A stretch of 64,000 nt of DNA from an uncultured Owenweeksia sp. (lineage in GTDB: Bacteria > Bacteroidota > Bacteroidia > Flavobacteriales > Schleiferiaceae). The notes beneath the pieces were generated by a model. That model was not told the origin of the DNA. It did no database searches and was given only the letters and a program-made list of their open reading frames with translations. The position numbers and the translations under genes are program-made. Positions 17,245 to 26,318 of the stretch are shown here, in pieces. The stretch spans positions 21,988 to 85,987 of the forward strand of contig CAKZRR010000010.1 of the NCBI GenBank assembly GCA_937146805.1. The letters are read 5' to 3'. The first letter of the stretch is position 1. Each line of letters starts with the position of its first letter.

Positions 17245-18147
17245 ATGAAAAGAATCTCACTTCTTATTTCTGTTATCTTGTTGTGCATTTTTAGCGCTTC
17301 CTCACTTTTAGCACAACATCATTTCCCAAAAGATAGTGCGGAGTGGAAGGTTTGGCATAGGTTCACGGGAGTTCCATCTAGTAGCTATTTAACTGAGCAC
17401 AAAATAAAGGGTAGCAAAGTTTTATTAGGGTCAAATCATATAAAATTATCTAGTGGTTTCCGTTCATGGGATTCATATTTCCGAGAGGTAGATTCTACCC
17501 AAAAAGTGTACTTTTTATACGATATCTATGATACGGTTTCCAATAGATTATTATATGATTTTTCAAAAACGGTTGGTGATACTATAACCGTTTTTTATTT
17601 TGATACTTGGGAAATTAAGTGGGCAGTGGTAGGTGAAGGTTTAGATTCTGTTGGCTCTGAACAAAGGAGGTATATGGATTTAAAACGAGTAGGATGGAAC
17701 TATTATGATCGTTGGATTGAAGGAATAGGTAGTACTAGAGGTTTTTTTGCTCCAATTGATGAACCTTCTGGGTGGTTTGAGCACTCGTTTCAAATGGTAT
17801 GTTTTAGTGATATAGGTGCAGGTATTCAGTATGAGCCATTGGCTGGTACTAAATACAATTGCAATACCCCAGCTCATGTGTTTTCAGAGTACGAGCAAAC
17901 AATGCAGGTTGAGCAAATAGAGATCTACCCTAATCCGTTTAATAGAGATTTTACCATTGAGAATACAACAACAGAGCCTTGCAGTTATGTATTAACTACT
18001 GCAAGTGGGCAAATAATAAAGCGCAGTACATTAGAGGCTCGTAAAAAACAGATGGTGTCAGTACCCAACTTACCCGTTGGCCTTTATTTAATTAATTATC
18101 AAATAAATGGAAGGGTTGGGGTGCTAAAGCTGGTTTGTCAATATTAA
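17245..18147 (+). CDS. T9SS-secreted protein, tandem copy 2
   Basis: A 300-residue paralogue of the preceding gene with the same order: signal peptide (MKRISLLISVILLCIFS), HHFPKDSAEWK, SYFREVDSTQKVYF, GEGLDSVGSEQRRY, EGIGSTRGFFAP and a T9SS type A domain ending VCQY. The segment CFSDIGAGIQYEPLAGTKY matches copy 1, while the linker QTMQVEQIEIYPNPF matches copy 3. The region between about residues 35 and 60 is the most divergent. A 16-bp spacer nearly identical to that after copy 1 follows. Confidence 0.82.
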   Translation: MKRISLLISVILLCIFSASSLLAQHHFPKDSAEWKVWHRFTGVPSSSYLTEHKIKGSKVLLGSNHIKLSSGFRSWDSYFREVDSTQKVYFLYDIYDTVSNRLLYDFSKTVGDTITVFYFDTWEIKWAVVGEGLDSVGSEQRRYMDLKRVGWNYYDRWIEGIGSTRGFFAPIDEPSGWFEHSFQMVCFSDIGAGIQYEPLAGTKYNCNTPAHVFSEYEQTMQVEQIEIYPNPFNRDFTIENTTTEPCSYVLTTASGQIIKRSTLEARKKQMVSVPNLPVGLYLINYQINGRVGVLKLVCQY

Positions 18148-18163
18148 GTTGAAGTTTTAGCCC

Positions 18164-19060
18164 ATGAAAAGAATATCACTTCTTGTCTTATTATCCTTAT
18201 TTAACTGTTCCTCACTTTTTGCACAACATCATTTCCCAAAAGATAGTGCGGAGTGGAAACTTTGGGTAATTAACAGAGGGGTTCCTTATTCTAGTCATCT
18301 TCTTACGCGTTCATTTACTTCAGCTTCAGATACAAACTTCAATGGTTTGAATTTTAAAAGATTAACGCCAGGCTGGGCGGCCAGTGAATCTTATTTTAGG
18401 GAAGTAGACTCAACCCGCAAGGTTTATTTTTTACATCATAAATGGGATACAGTAGCCAATAGATTGTTATATGACTTTGATAAAACTATTGGTGATACAA
18501 TTACCGTTTGGGGTTATCATAATGATACAATTGACTGGGTAGTTTTAGGTGAAGGTTTAGATTCTGTTGGCTCTGAGCAACGAAGGTATATGGATGTAAA
18601 ACGTGCAGGTTGGAATTATGTAGATAGGTGGGTGGAAGGAATAGGTAGTGTTAGAGGTTTTTTTGCTCCAATTGCCGAGCCGTCTGGTTGGTTTGAGGTT
18701 TCAGTCCAATTAGTTTGCTTTACGGATAAAGGAAATGGGATAAGGTACGAACCATTTCCTGATAGTGTTTATAATTGCAATACCCCTGCTCATGTGTTTT
18801 CAGAGTACGAGCAAACAATGCAGGTTGAGCAAATAGAGATCTACCCCAACCCGTTTAATAGAGATTTTACCATTGAGAATACAACAACAGAGCCTTGCAG
18901 TTATGTGTTAACTACTGCAAGTGGTCAAACAATAAAACGCGGTACATTAGAGGCTCGTAAAAAACAGATGGTGTCAGTACCTAACTTACCCGTTGGTGTG
19001 TATTTAATTAATTATCAGATAAGTGGAAGGGTTGGGGTGCTAAAGTTGGTTTGCCAATAA
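18164..19060 (+). CDS. T9SS-secreted protein, tandem copy 3
   Basis: A 298-residue paralogue of the two upstream genes. The signal peptide is shortened (MKRISLLVLLSLFNCSSLFA-Q). The first ~70 residues differ most from the other copies, and the pre-CTD segment CFTDKGNGIRYEPFPDSVY is also divergent. The sorting domain is close to identical to copy 2 but ends LKLVCQ: a small deletion at the 3' end removes the last Tyr codon and brings in a TAA. A hairpin terminator follows at 19084. Confidence 0.82.
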   Translation: MKRISLLVLLSLFNCSSLFAQHHFPKDSAEWKLWVINRGVPYSSHLLTRSFTSASDTNFNGLNFKRLTPGWAASESYFREVDSTRKVYFLHHKWDTVANRLLYDFDKTIGDTITVWGYHNDTIDWVVLGEGLDSVGSEQRRYMDVKRAGWNYVDRWVEGIGSVRGFFAPIAEPSGWFEVSVQLVCFTDKGNGIRYEPFPDSVYNCNTPAHVFSEYEQTMQVEQIEIYPNPFNRDFTIENTTTEPCSYVLTTASGQTIKRGTLEARKKQMVSVPNLPVGVYLINYQISGRVGVLKLVCQ

Positions 19061-19083
19061 AGTTGGAGAAACTTTAAAAATAG

Positions 19084-19120
19084 AAAAGAGCAACTATGTC
19101 AAGGACTAGTCGCTCTTTTA
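19084..19120. terminator. Terminator between convergent genes
   Basis: AAAAGAGC (19084-19091) pairs with GCTCTTTT (19112-19119); the stem continues with ACTA/TAGT after one mismatch. It has A-runs on one side and T-runs on the other, so it can serve both the T9SS array and the convergent lipoprotein gene. Confidence 0.7.
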
Positions 19121-19153
19121 TCTTCAGATATCCTCAGGTTAAGGCCTAGGGGG

Positions 19154-19648
19154 TCACTGGAGTATTAAGTCTTTAAACGAGCCATTGGTTATATTGGCTT
19201 GGCTATTATCTAGTTGGTCTTTAACTTGTAGTGAAAAAGTGCCGCTGTACTTTCCATTATTTTCGGTTAAGGTAAGACTACCTCCTAAGCTAGCCGAGAT
19301 ATAGTAAAAGTCTAGGTTACTTCTTGATGTACCATGGCGGTAATAGAACTCAGCATGACCTGGGGCACCAAAGGCATTGCCAAAATCGTAATTGTTACTG
19401 GTTAAATCGTCTATGTAAATATCAACGGAGGTATGACCATTGGCGGTATCAATATGTTCAAATTTGAAATTACCTTGCGTTTGCGCTACAATTTTCATGG
19501 GTAGGCTTACAGTGTTACCATTAACAGTAAAACAGATGTGCCCGGAGGTGCAGTTTCCGTTACTTCCTGTATTACCGTTTTTCTCGTCTTTTTCACAGGC
19601 GGTAAGACTAAATATTACGGCCATTAAAATTACGTATACTTTTTTCAT
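19154..19648 (-). CDS. Small lipoprotein of unknown function
   Basis: A 164-residue protein with a type II signal peptide: MKKVYVILMAVIFSLTAC, lipobox LTAC with the lipidated Cys at residue 18, then an acidic-polar linker (EKDEKNGNTGSNGN). The mature domain (about 35-164) is compact and probably beta-rich, with a CTSGHICFTVNG segment that has two further cysteines. No family recognised. It is monocistronic and convergent with the T9SS array. Confidence 0.65.
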   Translation of the reverse strand: MKKVYVILMAVIFSLTACEKDEKNGNTGSNGNCTSGHICFTVNGNTVSLPMKIVAQTQGNFKFEHIDTANGHTSVDIYIDDLTSNNYDFGNAFGAPGHAEFYYRHGTSRSNLDFYYISASLGGSLTLTENNGKYSGTFSLQVKDQLDNSQANITNGSFKDLILQ

Positions 19649-19783
19649 AAGGTGCTAGGTTTATAATTTGCTCAAAATTAAGAGGGTAGTTTACTTTATG
19701 AAATACGTAGCCTATCGTATAAATTGAAATTTACCTTAGCAGTTACCACAAGGTTGCATAGCTTTTAAATCCCTCATTTTTCG

Positions 19784-19816
19784 TTTGGGCAACAGCTGCT
19801 ACAATGGTTACCTTTG
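19784..19816 (+). promoter_or_regulatory. Probable Bacteroidota-type promoter of icmF
   Basis: TTTG (19784-19787) and TACCTTTG (19809-19816) match the -33 and -7 elements of Bacteroidota promoters (TTTG, TAnnTTTG) with a 21-bp spacer, a little longer than the usual 19-20. The icmF ATG is 22 bp downstream. Confidence 0.45.
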
Positions 19817-19837
19817 CGTTCCAAAATTTTTAGATAA

Positions 19838-22800
19838 ATGCAGAATACGGCTCCCTATACTCCTGTAAACAAAGTACGAATTGTAACAGCGGCTTCGCTG
19901 TTTGATGGTCACGATGCGGCCATTAATATTATGCGTAGAATAATACAAGCTACGGGCTGTGAGGTAATTCATTTAGGCCACGATCGTTCGGTAGAAGAGG
20001 TGGTAAATACCGCTATACAGGAAGATGCGCAAGCCATTGCTATGACATCTTACCAAGGGGGGCATATTGAGTATTTTAAATACATGCGCGATTTGCTCGT
20101 TGAAAAAGGCGCTTCGCAAATCAAAATTTTTGGTGGCGGAGGCGGTGTAATTCTTCCGGAAGAAATTGAAGAATTACAAGCTTACGGTATTGATAGAATT
20201 TACTCGCCAGATGATGGCCGTACCATGGGATTACAGGGTATGATTAATGATATGGTGCAGCAAGCTGATTTTCCTACGGGTAAAAATATTAATGGCGAGG
20301 CTGAGAATATTGAAGAGAAGTTTAAACCGGCCTTGGCTAAGCTTATTTCGGCAGCCGAAAATTACATGGATGATTCCAAAGAAGTGTTGGATACCATTCA
20401 CGCAAAAGCGGATAAAGTAGAGGTACCAGTACTGGGAATTACCGGAACAGGAGGTGCCGGAAAATCATCGTTGGTAGATGAATTGGTACGTAGGTTTTTG
20501 ATGGATTTTGAAGATAAAACCATTGCTATCATTTCGGTAGACCCTAGCAAGCGTAAAACGGGAGGTGCCCTTTTGGGGGATCGTATTCGTATGAACGCGA
20601 TTAAAAACGACCGTGTTTATATGCGCTCTTTGGCTACGCGCCAGAGTAACTTGGCTTTGAGTAAACATGTAAAGGAGGCCGTTAATATTTTAAAAGCGGC
20701 CCAATACGATTTAATTATTTTAGAAACTTCGGGTATTGGCCAAAGTGATACCGAAATTATAGAGCACAGTGATGTTTCGTTGTATGTGATGACGCCCGAA
20801 TATGGAGCGGCTACGCAGCTGGAGAAAATTGACATGCTCGATTTTGCCGATATAATTGCTCTTAATAAGTTTGATAAAAGAGGTGCCTTAGATGCTTTGC
20901 GCGATGTTAAAAAGCAGTACCAACGCAACCACCAGTTGTGGGATAAAGACCCGGAAACCATGCCTGTTTTTGGCAGTATTGCCAGCCAGTTTAACGACCC
21001 CGGCACCAATGCCTTGTACCGTGCTTTAATGGATAAAGTGGTGGAAAAAACAGGTTCTACCGCACTTGCCTCCAACTTCGCGAGTAGCGAAGAAATGAGC
21101 GAAAAGGTATTTATTATTCCGCCAAAGCGAACCCGTTACCTTAGCGAAATTGCCGAAAGTAACCGTGCCTATGACGACCGTGTAAAATCGCAGGCAGGCG
21201 TAGCGCAAAAGTTATACGGTTTGTACCAAGCCATACTCACTTTTGGTGGCCCAGATTTATTGGAAAGGGTGGCTAGTCAGGCAGCCGAAAAGAAGGAAGA
21301 AAGCTCTCTTGAAAACATAGCGGTGGCAGGTTTAGGTGTAGGTGGAACTCCACCAAAAGGAGGCGTGCCTGTTTCTGGAATGCATTTAAATGACGAGGCC
21401 ACCGTAACGGCCTTAATGGAAAAATTTAATGAGGTACTTAAAGACCTTGACCCTCATAATTGGGATGTGATTACGGGCTGGGAAGCCAAAGTAAAAAAGT
21501 ACCGCGATGAGGTGTATACTTTTGAGGTACGGGGTAAAAAGATTGAAATAAAAACGCATACCGAGTCGCTTTCGCATACGCAAGTGCCTAAGGTTTCGTT
21601 GCCACGCTACACGGCTTGGGGCGATTTATTACAATGGAATTTACAAGAAAATGTGCCAGGCGAATTTCCTTTTACAGCGGGTATTTATCCTTTTAAACGT
21701 ACGGGCGAAGACCCCACTCGAATGTTTGCTGGTGAAGGTGGTCCTGAGCGTACCAACAAGCGCTTTCATTACGTAAGTGCCGATATGCCAGCCGCGCGTT
21801 TGAGTACGGCTTTTGATTCGGTTACCCTTTACGGGAATGACCCCGATCACCGACCTGATATTTACGGTAAAATTGGAAACTCAGGCGTAAGCATTTGCTG
21901 TTTGGACGATGCCAAAAAACTGTATTCTGGATTTGATCTTTGTGCTGCTACTACTTCAGTGAGTATGACAATTAATGGGCCAGCTCCCATGTTATTGGCT
22001 TTCTTTATGAATGCCGCCATCGATCAGCAGTGCGAAATGTATATCCGTGAAAACGGATTAGAGCAGGAGGTAGAAGCCAAGCTCAAAGAGATTTACGATG
22101 CTAAAGGTTTGCAACGTCCCCAGTATCAGGGTGATGAAAAAGCTCCTGAAGGCGATAATGAGACGCTAACTGGTGTTTCGGTAAACGGCCATTTGCCTTT
22201 TGGTAACAACGGTTTGGGATTAATGCTTTTAGGTATATCGGGCGATCAAGTATTGGTGGCCAGTGTGTACAATGAAATTAGAACACGTACGTTGGCTACG
22301 GTGCGTGGTACAGTGCAAGCCGATATTTTAAAAGAGGATCAAGCACAGAACACTTGTATTTTTTCTACCGAGTTTGCCTTAAGGCTGATGGGAGATGTGC
22401 AGGAGAGCTTTATCAATAAAATGGTACGTAACTTTTACTCGGTATCCATTTCGGGTTACCATATTGCCGAAGCGGGTGCCAACCCTATTACGCAATTGGC
22501 TTTTACCTTGGCCAATGGTTTCACTTACGTGGAATATTATCTGAGCCGAGGAATGGACATCAACAAATTTGGGCCTAACCTTAGCTTTTTCTTCTCCAAT
22601 GGTATCGACCCTGAGTATGCCGTAATTGGTAGAGCGGCTCGTAAAATTTGGAGTAAGGCTCTTAAAAATAAGTACGGAGCTAATGCACGTGCGCAAATGT
22701 TGAAGTATCATATTCAAACTTCAGGGCGTTCGCTGCATGCCCAAGAAATTCAGTTTAACGATATCCGTACTACGCTACAGGCGCTGTATGCTATTTATGA

Positions 22801-23404
22801 TAATTGTAACTCACTGCATACCAATGCGTACGATGAGGCAATTACTACTCCTACCGAAGAGAGCGTACGTAGAGCGATGGCCATTCAGCTAATTATAAAT
22901 AAGGAATTAGGCTTGGCCAAAAATGAGAACCCAACGCAGGGTAGTTTTATTATTGAGGAGCTTACCGATTTGGTGGAGGAAGCTGTATTGGCAGAGTTTG
23001 ATCGTATCACCGAAAGGGGAGGCGTGTTAGGCGCTATGGAAACCATGTACCAGCGAGGTAAAATTCAGGAAGAAAGCTTGTATTACGAAACCCTAAAACA
23101 CACGGGCGAGTTTCCTATTATTGGAGTAAATACTTTCTTGAGTTCTACAGGTTCGCCAACGGTGCGCCCTGGCGAAGTAATTAGAGCAACAGAAGATGAA
23201 AAGCAATATCAAATTGACATGCTGGGCCGTTTACACAAACGTGCTGAGAACGACACCGATACTTGGTTAAAGAAATTACAGGAGGCGGCCATTAAAAATG
23301 AGAATATGTTTGATGTGCTGATGGAGGCCGTAAAATATTGCTCACTAGGCCAAATTACCAGTGCTTTGTTTGAAGTGGGTGGACAGTATAGAAGGAATAT
23401 GTAG
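19838..23404 (+). CDS. icmF: Fused acyl-CoA mutase IcmF (B12 domain, G-protein chaperone, mutase)
   Basis: An 1188-residue adenosylcobalamin enzyme that interconverts isobutyryl-CoA and n-butyryl-CoA or related branched acyl-CoAs. The N-terminal B12-binding domain (about 10-140) has DGHDAA (23-28) with the cobalt-ligating His25. Next comes a MeaB-like GTPase (about 195-410) with a Walker A in [10 protein letters not shown], then NKFD near 342. The C-terminal TIM-barrel mutase domain runs from about 560 to 1130. This fusion order defines IcmF rather than a two-subunit methylmalonyl-CoA mutase. It is monocistronic behind its own promoter. Exact substrate needs active-site comparison. The B12 operon at 51-56 kb could supply its cofactor. 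Confidence 0.92.
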   Translation: MQNTAPYTPVNKVRIVTAASLFDGHDAAINIMRRIIQATGCEVIHLGHDRSVEEVVNTAIQEDAQAIAMTSYQGGHIEYFKYMRDLLVEKGASQIKIFGGGGGVILPEEIEELQAYGIDRIYSPDDGRTMGLQGMINDMVQQADFPTGKNINGEAENIEEKFKPALAKLISAAENYMDDSKEVLDTIHAKADKVEVPVLGITGTGGAGKSSLVDELVRRFLMDFEDKTIAIISVDPSKRKTGGALLGDRIRMNAIKNDRVYMRSLATRQSNLALSKHVKEAVNILKAAQYDLIILETSGIGQSDTEIIEHSDVSLYVMTPEYGAATQLEKIDMLDFADIIALNKFDKRGALDALRDVKKQYQRNHQLWDKDPETMPVFGSIASQFNDPGTNALYRALMDKVVEKTGSTALASNFASSEEMSEKVFIIPPKRTRYLSEIAESNRAYDDRVKSQAGVAQKLYGLYQAILTFGGPDLLERVASQAAEKKEESSLENIAVAGLGVGGTPPKGGVPVSGMHLNDEATVTALMEKFNEVLKDLDPHNWDVITGWEAKVKKYRDEVYTFEVRGKKIEIKTHTESLSHTQVPKVSLPRYTAWGDLLQWNLQENVPGEFPFTAGIYPFKRTGEDPTRMFAGEGGPERTNKRFHYVSADMPAARLSTAFDSVTLYGNDPDHRPDIYGKIGNSGVSICCLDDAKKLYSGFDLCAATTSVSMTINGPAPMLLAFFMNAAIDQQCEMYIRENGLEQEVEAKLKEIYDAKGLQRPQYQGDEKAPEGDNETLTGVSVNGHLPFGNNGLGLMLLGISGDQVLVASVYNEIRTRTLATVRGTVQADILKEDQAQNTCIFSTEFALRLMGDVQESFINKMVRNFYSVSISGYHIAEAGANPITQLAFTLANGFTYVEYYLSRGMDINKFGPNLSFFFSNGIDPEYAVIGRAARKIWSKALKNKYGANARAQMLKYHIQTSGRSLHAQEIQFNDIRTTLQALYAIYDNCNSLHTNAYDEAITTPTEESVRRAMAIQLIINKELGLAKNENPTQGSFIIEELTDLVEEAVLAEFDRITERGGVLGAMETMYQRGKIQEESLYYETLKHTGEFPIIGVNTFLSSTGSPTVRPGEVIRATEDEKQYQIDMLGRLHKRAENDTDTWLKKLQEAAIKNENMFDVLMEAVKYCSLGQITSALFEVGGQYRRNM

Positions 23405-23464
23405 GCTAGCAGTACTTAGTATAGAATACAGAGTATTGAGATTTGGGAAGCCAGATTTGAGATA

Positions 23465-23971
23465 TTAGAAAAGAACTCTTTCTTGTAATGACGTCTTTCT
23501 CATATTAACCATCCAGCCCCAAATGGCTCCAATTATGCTGGCTGGGATACTTCCAAATATTCCAATCCAGAATAGAGGTTTCGCATAATAGTCAAATAGG
23601 TCATTGCCCAACTCTTTTGGCCATGTGTGAAAATCACCCTCTTGAACAAAGCCTAAAGTGCTACCGATAATGGTTCCGCTTAGTAATACCAATAGCGTGA
23701 GACCTATGGCTTTAAAAATGTAGGCGACCAAATGTGAGTAGGTTCTATGAACTAAAAAACCGCACAGAAAGTAAGCTGAAGTTATAATCCCAACACAGCC
23801 CAAAAGTAGATTGGGCCAAATGTTATCAAGGTGCTTACCCCACATAAGACCTTTTAGAATGCCATCATCAATAGCCGTAATTGCAGCAGGAATAAGGTAG
23901 GCCACCACCAGCCCAATGAGGCTGGTGATGGTTCCTGTTTTTTGAGCGTAAGCTTTTATTGGAGTTTCCAT
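23465..23971 (-). CDS. Membrane protein, last gene of the GbsR-controlled operon
   Basis: A 168-residue protein with about four helices (around 14-34, 50-72, 84-106, 133-157). A short N-terminal segment METPIKAYAQKTG precedes helix 1. No domain recognised. It starts 2 bp after the stop of the upstream membrane gene, so cotranslation is likely. It is not visibly related to the two small paralogues upstream. Role unknown. Confidence 0.6.
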   Translation of the reverse strand: METPIKAYAQKTGTITSLIGLVVAYLIPAAITAIDDGILKGLMWGKHLDNIWPNLLLGCVGIITSAYFLCGFLVHRTYSHLVAYIFKAIGLTLLVLLSGTIIGSTLGFVQEGDFHTWPKELGNDLFDYYAKPLFWIGIFGSIPASIIGAIWGWMVNMRKTSLQERVLF

Positions 23972-23973
23972 AC

Positions 23974-24369
23974 TTAAGCTTTTGTTTGCTGCATTTTAAT
24001 ACGTTCGGCTATTTCGCGATTTTGGCGAGCAGCTTTTTTGCCTTTAAAAAACATAAACAGATTTACAAACAGTACCACACCTAGGTAAATACTAAAGCCC
24101 CCAATTTTTTGGCTTAGTACCTCTATTAGCTCCTGATAGTTGTCCAAACCATACATCTTTAAAATCCACAAAGCAAAACCTACATTGAGCAAGTAAAACC
24201 CAGTTTTAAAAAGTTGATTGGTACTTACCGCAATTTCTTTACGGCCGTTAAAAATGTCCATCATATAAACCAGTCCGTTTTTAAACAAATTGCGCGCTAC
24301 AAAATAGGTAAGCAGCAAGGCAACGGGAATGTAAATGATGTACGCGATTACAGTTAAATTAGTAGTCAT
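23974..24369 (-). CDS. Small membrane protein, paralogue of the neighbouring gene
   Basis: A 131-residue protein with three helices and a basic C-terminal tail (KGKKAARQNREIAERIKMQQ). It aligns along its length with the gene at 24382-24738: NL-IAYI-Y near the start, a G-VY--D segment near 32-38, and YLLN-G-A in the second helix. The two therefore arose by tandem duplication. The family is unnamed to me; a small integral membrane role is all that can be said. Confidence 0.6.
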   Translation of the reverse strand: MTTNLTVIAYIIYIPVALLLTYFVARNLFKNGLVYMMDIFNGRKEIAVSTNQLFKTGFYLLNVGFALWILKMYGLDNYQELIEVLSQKIGGFSIYLGVVLFVNLFMFFKGKKAARQNREIAERIKMQQTKA

Positions 24370-24381
24370 GATAATTGAATT

Positions 24382-24738
24382 TTAATTAGTAATAGTTATT
24401 GTTTTCTTTTTTAAAAGGCGAACCCAAAGCATATTGGCAAAATGTATTGCGCCCAGTACTAGGCATATAAGCCCAATTTTGTTGCAGAGTAGTTCCAGCA
24501 AATGTTCGGTGCTTACTACTACGGGCCATTGGCTTAAGCTAAAAGCGGCATAACCTAAGTTTAGCAAGTAGTAACCTATTAATAGTAAGTTGTTTAAGCT
24601 TTTTGCCATGTCCGGTTGCCCGGGATATAAGTCGTGGAGGTACACCGCACCGTAATGGTGAAAAAGCCAACCTACCCTAAGTATGATAAAGGCCGTAATG
24701 CCAAAGTACATGATGTAAGCAATTATATTCAAATTCAT
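24382..24738 (-). CDS. Small membrane protein, first structural gene after gbsR
   Basis: A 118-residue protein with three helices, related to the next gene downstream (shared IAYI-Y, GAVYLHD / GLVYMMD, and YYLLNLGYA / FYLLNVGFA segments). Its ATG lies only 9 bp after a palindrome that matches the one in front of the regulator gene, so repression by that regulator is likely. Function unknown. Confidence 0.6.
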   Translation of the reverse strand: MNLNIIAYIMYFGITAFIILRVGWLFHHYGAVYLHDLYPGQPDMAKSLNNLLLIGYYLLNLGYAAFSLSQWPVVVSTEHLLELLCNKIGLICLVLGAIHFANMLWVRLLKKKTITITN

Positions 24739-24746
24739 AGTTACAG

Positions 24747-24770
24747 AAGTTTCAGTAATTAATGAAAGTT
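24747..24770. promoter_or_regulatory. Probable GbsR/MarR operator 2
   Basis: Near-palindrome with the core TTTCAGTAATTAATGAAA (24750-24767), one mismatch in the outer arms. It shares the pattern TTTCAGTAATTA.TGAAAGTT with the operator at 25317-25342. It lies between the regulator's stop codon and the first membrane-protein gene. Confidence 0.6.
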
Positions 24771-24791
24771 TAAAAGCAAATTTTTTTCTTT

Positions 24792-25292
24792 CTATTTTAT
24801 AAGGTTCATTAAAGATTTATAAAACCAGTTTTTATCCGATTTAATAAACTTATCCAACGTGCCGTTTACCTTGCTGGTAAAGTCTTGCAAGCTGGCCATG
24901 GTTTCTAAAAATTGTTGGGCGTCTTCACTCTCGTCTTCCACATTTTGTAATTCGCCTACCATATTTACCACCGGCTCTAATTCTCTTTTACCACGCTCTT
25001 TCGCAATTTGACGTGCTATTTCCCAAATATCCTTACCCGCTGCAAAGTACTCTTTACGCTCACCTGCTATAAATTGTTTTTTTACCAATCCCCAATCTAT
25101 TAATGATCGGATATTCATATTGGCATTGCCTCGCGAAATTTTAAGCTGCGCCATAATTTCCTCTGTGCTCATGGGATCTTTGCTGGCAATAAGTAAAGCG
25201 TGTATAGACGACATGGTGCGGTTTATTCCCCAGCTGCTGCCTAAGGCTCCCCAGGTTTGTATAAACTGATTTTTGGCTTCGTCTAATTGCAT
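24792..25292 (-). CDS. GbsR/MarR-family transcriptional regulator
   Basis: A 166-residue winged-helix regulator. The N-terminal helix (NQFIQTWGALGSSWGINR) and the wHTH (IHALLIASKDPMSTEEIMAQ, ISRGNANMNIRSLIDWGLVK) match the GbsR-type subgroup of MarR proteins, followed by a C-terminal helical dimer region. It heads the operon with three membrane proteins on the same strand. A perfect 9-bp-arm palindrome 25 bp before its ATG and a second copy after its stop suggest that it represses itself and the membrane genes. GbsR itself senses choline; the ligand here is unknown. Confidence 0.85.
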   Translation of the reverse strand: MQLDEAKNQFIQTWGALGSSWGINRTMSSIHALLIASKDPMSTEEIMAQLKISRGNANMNIRSLIDWGLVKKQFIAGERKEYFAAGKDIWEIARQIAKERGKRELEPVVNMVGELQNVEDESEDAQQFLETMASLQDFTSKVNGTLDKFIKSDKNWFYKSLMNLIK

Positions 25293-25316
25293 GGGGCTAA
25301 AGTAATATTATTTTTT

Positions 25317-25342
25317 AAACTTTCAGTAATTATTGAAAGTTT
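25317..25342. promoter_or_regulatory. Probable GbsR/MarR operator 1 (autoregulation)
   Basis: Inverted repeat AAACTTTCA (25317-25325), 8-base spacer, TGAAAGTTT (25334-25342): perfect 9-bp arms around an AT-rich centre. It sits 25 bp upstream of the regulator's start codon and shares its core with the site at 24747-24770. Confidence 0.68.
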
Positions 25343-25469
25343 GTTTGAGTTAAAAATTTTAGTGCATCACTGTTTTTGGTTAGGCAAACAAAAACAGACA
25401 GGTAGCTTGTGAGAGGAGTCTATATAAATCCTCCACATTTTGTACTTTCACAAACAAAATCTACAGACT

Positions 25470-26201
25470 ATGAGATCCATTGTTTCATTTCTATTTGTAC
25501 TGTTCGTATTCGCTTCGTCTGCTCAACCTGTATTTGTTCGCCTTAAAATTGTAGATCCCTCAAATGATGAGGTAACAATTCGCAACTGGAGCTCTATTGC
25601 TATTAATATGCAAGGTTTTGCATTTTGCCATAATGGAAATGCTACTTTTTTAGATAGCCTACCTGTGCTATACGGAAATTTAACTGTGGGCAAAGGTGAT
25701 TCGGTAACATTTGCGATGAGTCTTAGTGATACCGGTGACTTGGCTTTACATACCAATGATTTTTGTGCACACTATTTTTACATGGATCATTATGTACAGT
25801 GGGGAAGCGGTGGCCATCCGGGAGAGCAATACGCGGTGCAAGCCAATCTATGGGATGCCAGTGATTTTTTACCCCAAGCATCTAAGTACGTATATCATCA
25901 CTCACACGGTATACAGGGTATTAGCGATTGGCAGCAAAACAATACACGATGGGTTGAGTACCCGAGCGCCCCTGTCATAGAAATGTTTCCTAACCCAGCG
26001 GGCAGCAGCCTTCAGCTTACATCAAATAAACCTATAAAAAAGTTTAAAGTATTTTCCAGTCATGGCCAAAGAGTAAATGCTGCGTGGGTAAATAATGCGC
26101 AAAATACCATAGATATTAGCTTATTACCGGCAGGGTCTTATTCTATAATTTTTGAAATGGCGGATGGGTTTCGAAGCCAACATTCTTTTTGTAAACTCTG
26201 A
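25470..26201 (+). CDS. T9SS-secreted protein with a lamin-tail-like domain
   Basis: A 243-residue secreted protein. The ATG at 25470 gives a clean signal peptide (MRSIVSFLFVLFVFASSA-Q); the open frame extends upstream only to a TTG. Residues about 20-90 (VRLKIVDPSNDEVTIRNWSS, then IAINMQGFAFC) follow the pattern of lamin-tail domains, where an acidic or dipole-rich strand pair is followed by 'dlsGw'. The end has a T9SS type A domain (IEMFPNPAGSSLQLTSNKPI) with a shortened C-terminus (SFCKL). It may be a copper- or calcium-binding surface protein, given several His in KYVYHHSHG; this is speculation. Confidence 0.7.
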   Translation: MRSIVSFLFVLFVFASSAQPVFVRLKIVDPSNDEVTIRNWSSIAINMQGFAFCHNGNATFLDSLPVLYGNLTVGKGDSVTFAMSLSDTGDLALHTNDFCAHYFYMDHYVQWGSGGHPGEQYAVQANLWDASDFLPQASKYVYHHSHGIQGISDWQQNNTRWVEYPSAPVIEMFPNPAGSSLQLTSNKPIKKFKVFSSHGQRVNAAWVNNAQNTIDISLLPAGSYSIIFEMADGFRSQHSFCKL

Positions 26202-26318
26202 TTAGCTCTGGTATCGCAGGTCCTTTACTTTTTCTAATAGGTCCAGCAAACCAATTACATTGATATTCTCTTTTATGAAATAACTATCCCCGCAGAAATA
26301 CACATCAGAAAATTTGAC
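26202..26318 (-). pseudogene. C-terminal remnant of an unidentified gene
   Basis: On the minus strand an open stretch reads VKFSDVYFCGDSYFIKENIN and then NVIGLLDLLEKVKDLRYQS before a TAA at 26202. It looks like real protein, but there is no start codon: the stop of the neighbouring frameshifted gene lies immediately upstream in the same frame. It may be the tail of a second small gene that lost its beginning. The segment lies in a stretch of about 475 bp without intact genes. Confidence 0.3.

Noticed and set aside
16162..19795. 11-bp inverted match CTGTTGCCCAA at 16162-16172 and its complement at 19785-19795
   Set aside because: It could mark a mobile segment with the T9SS array inside, but it is short, the flanks do not continue and the right copy overlaps a promoter box; chance is enough to explain it.
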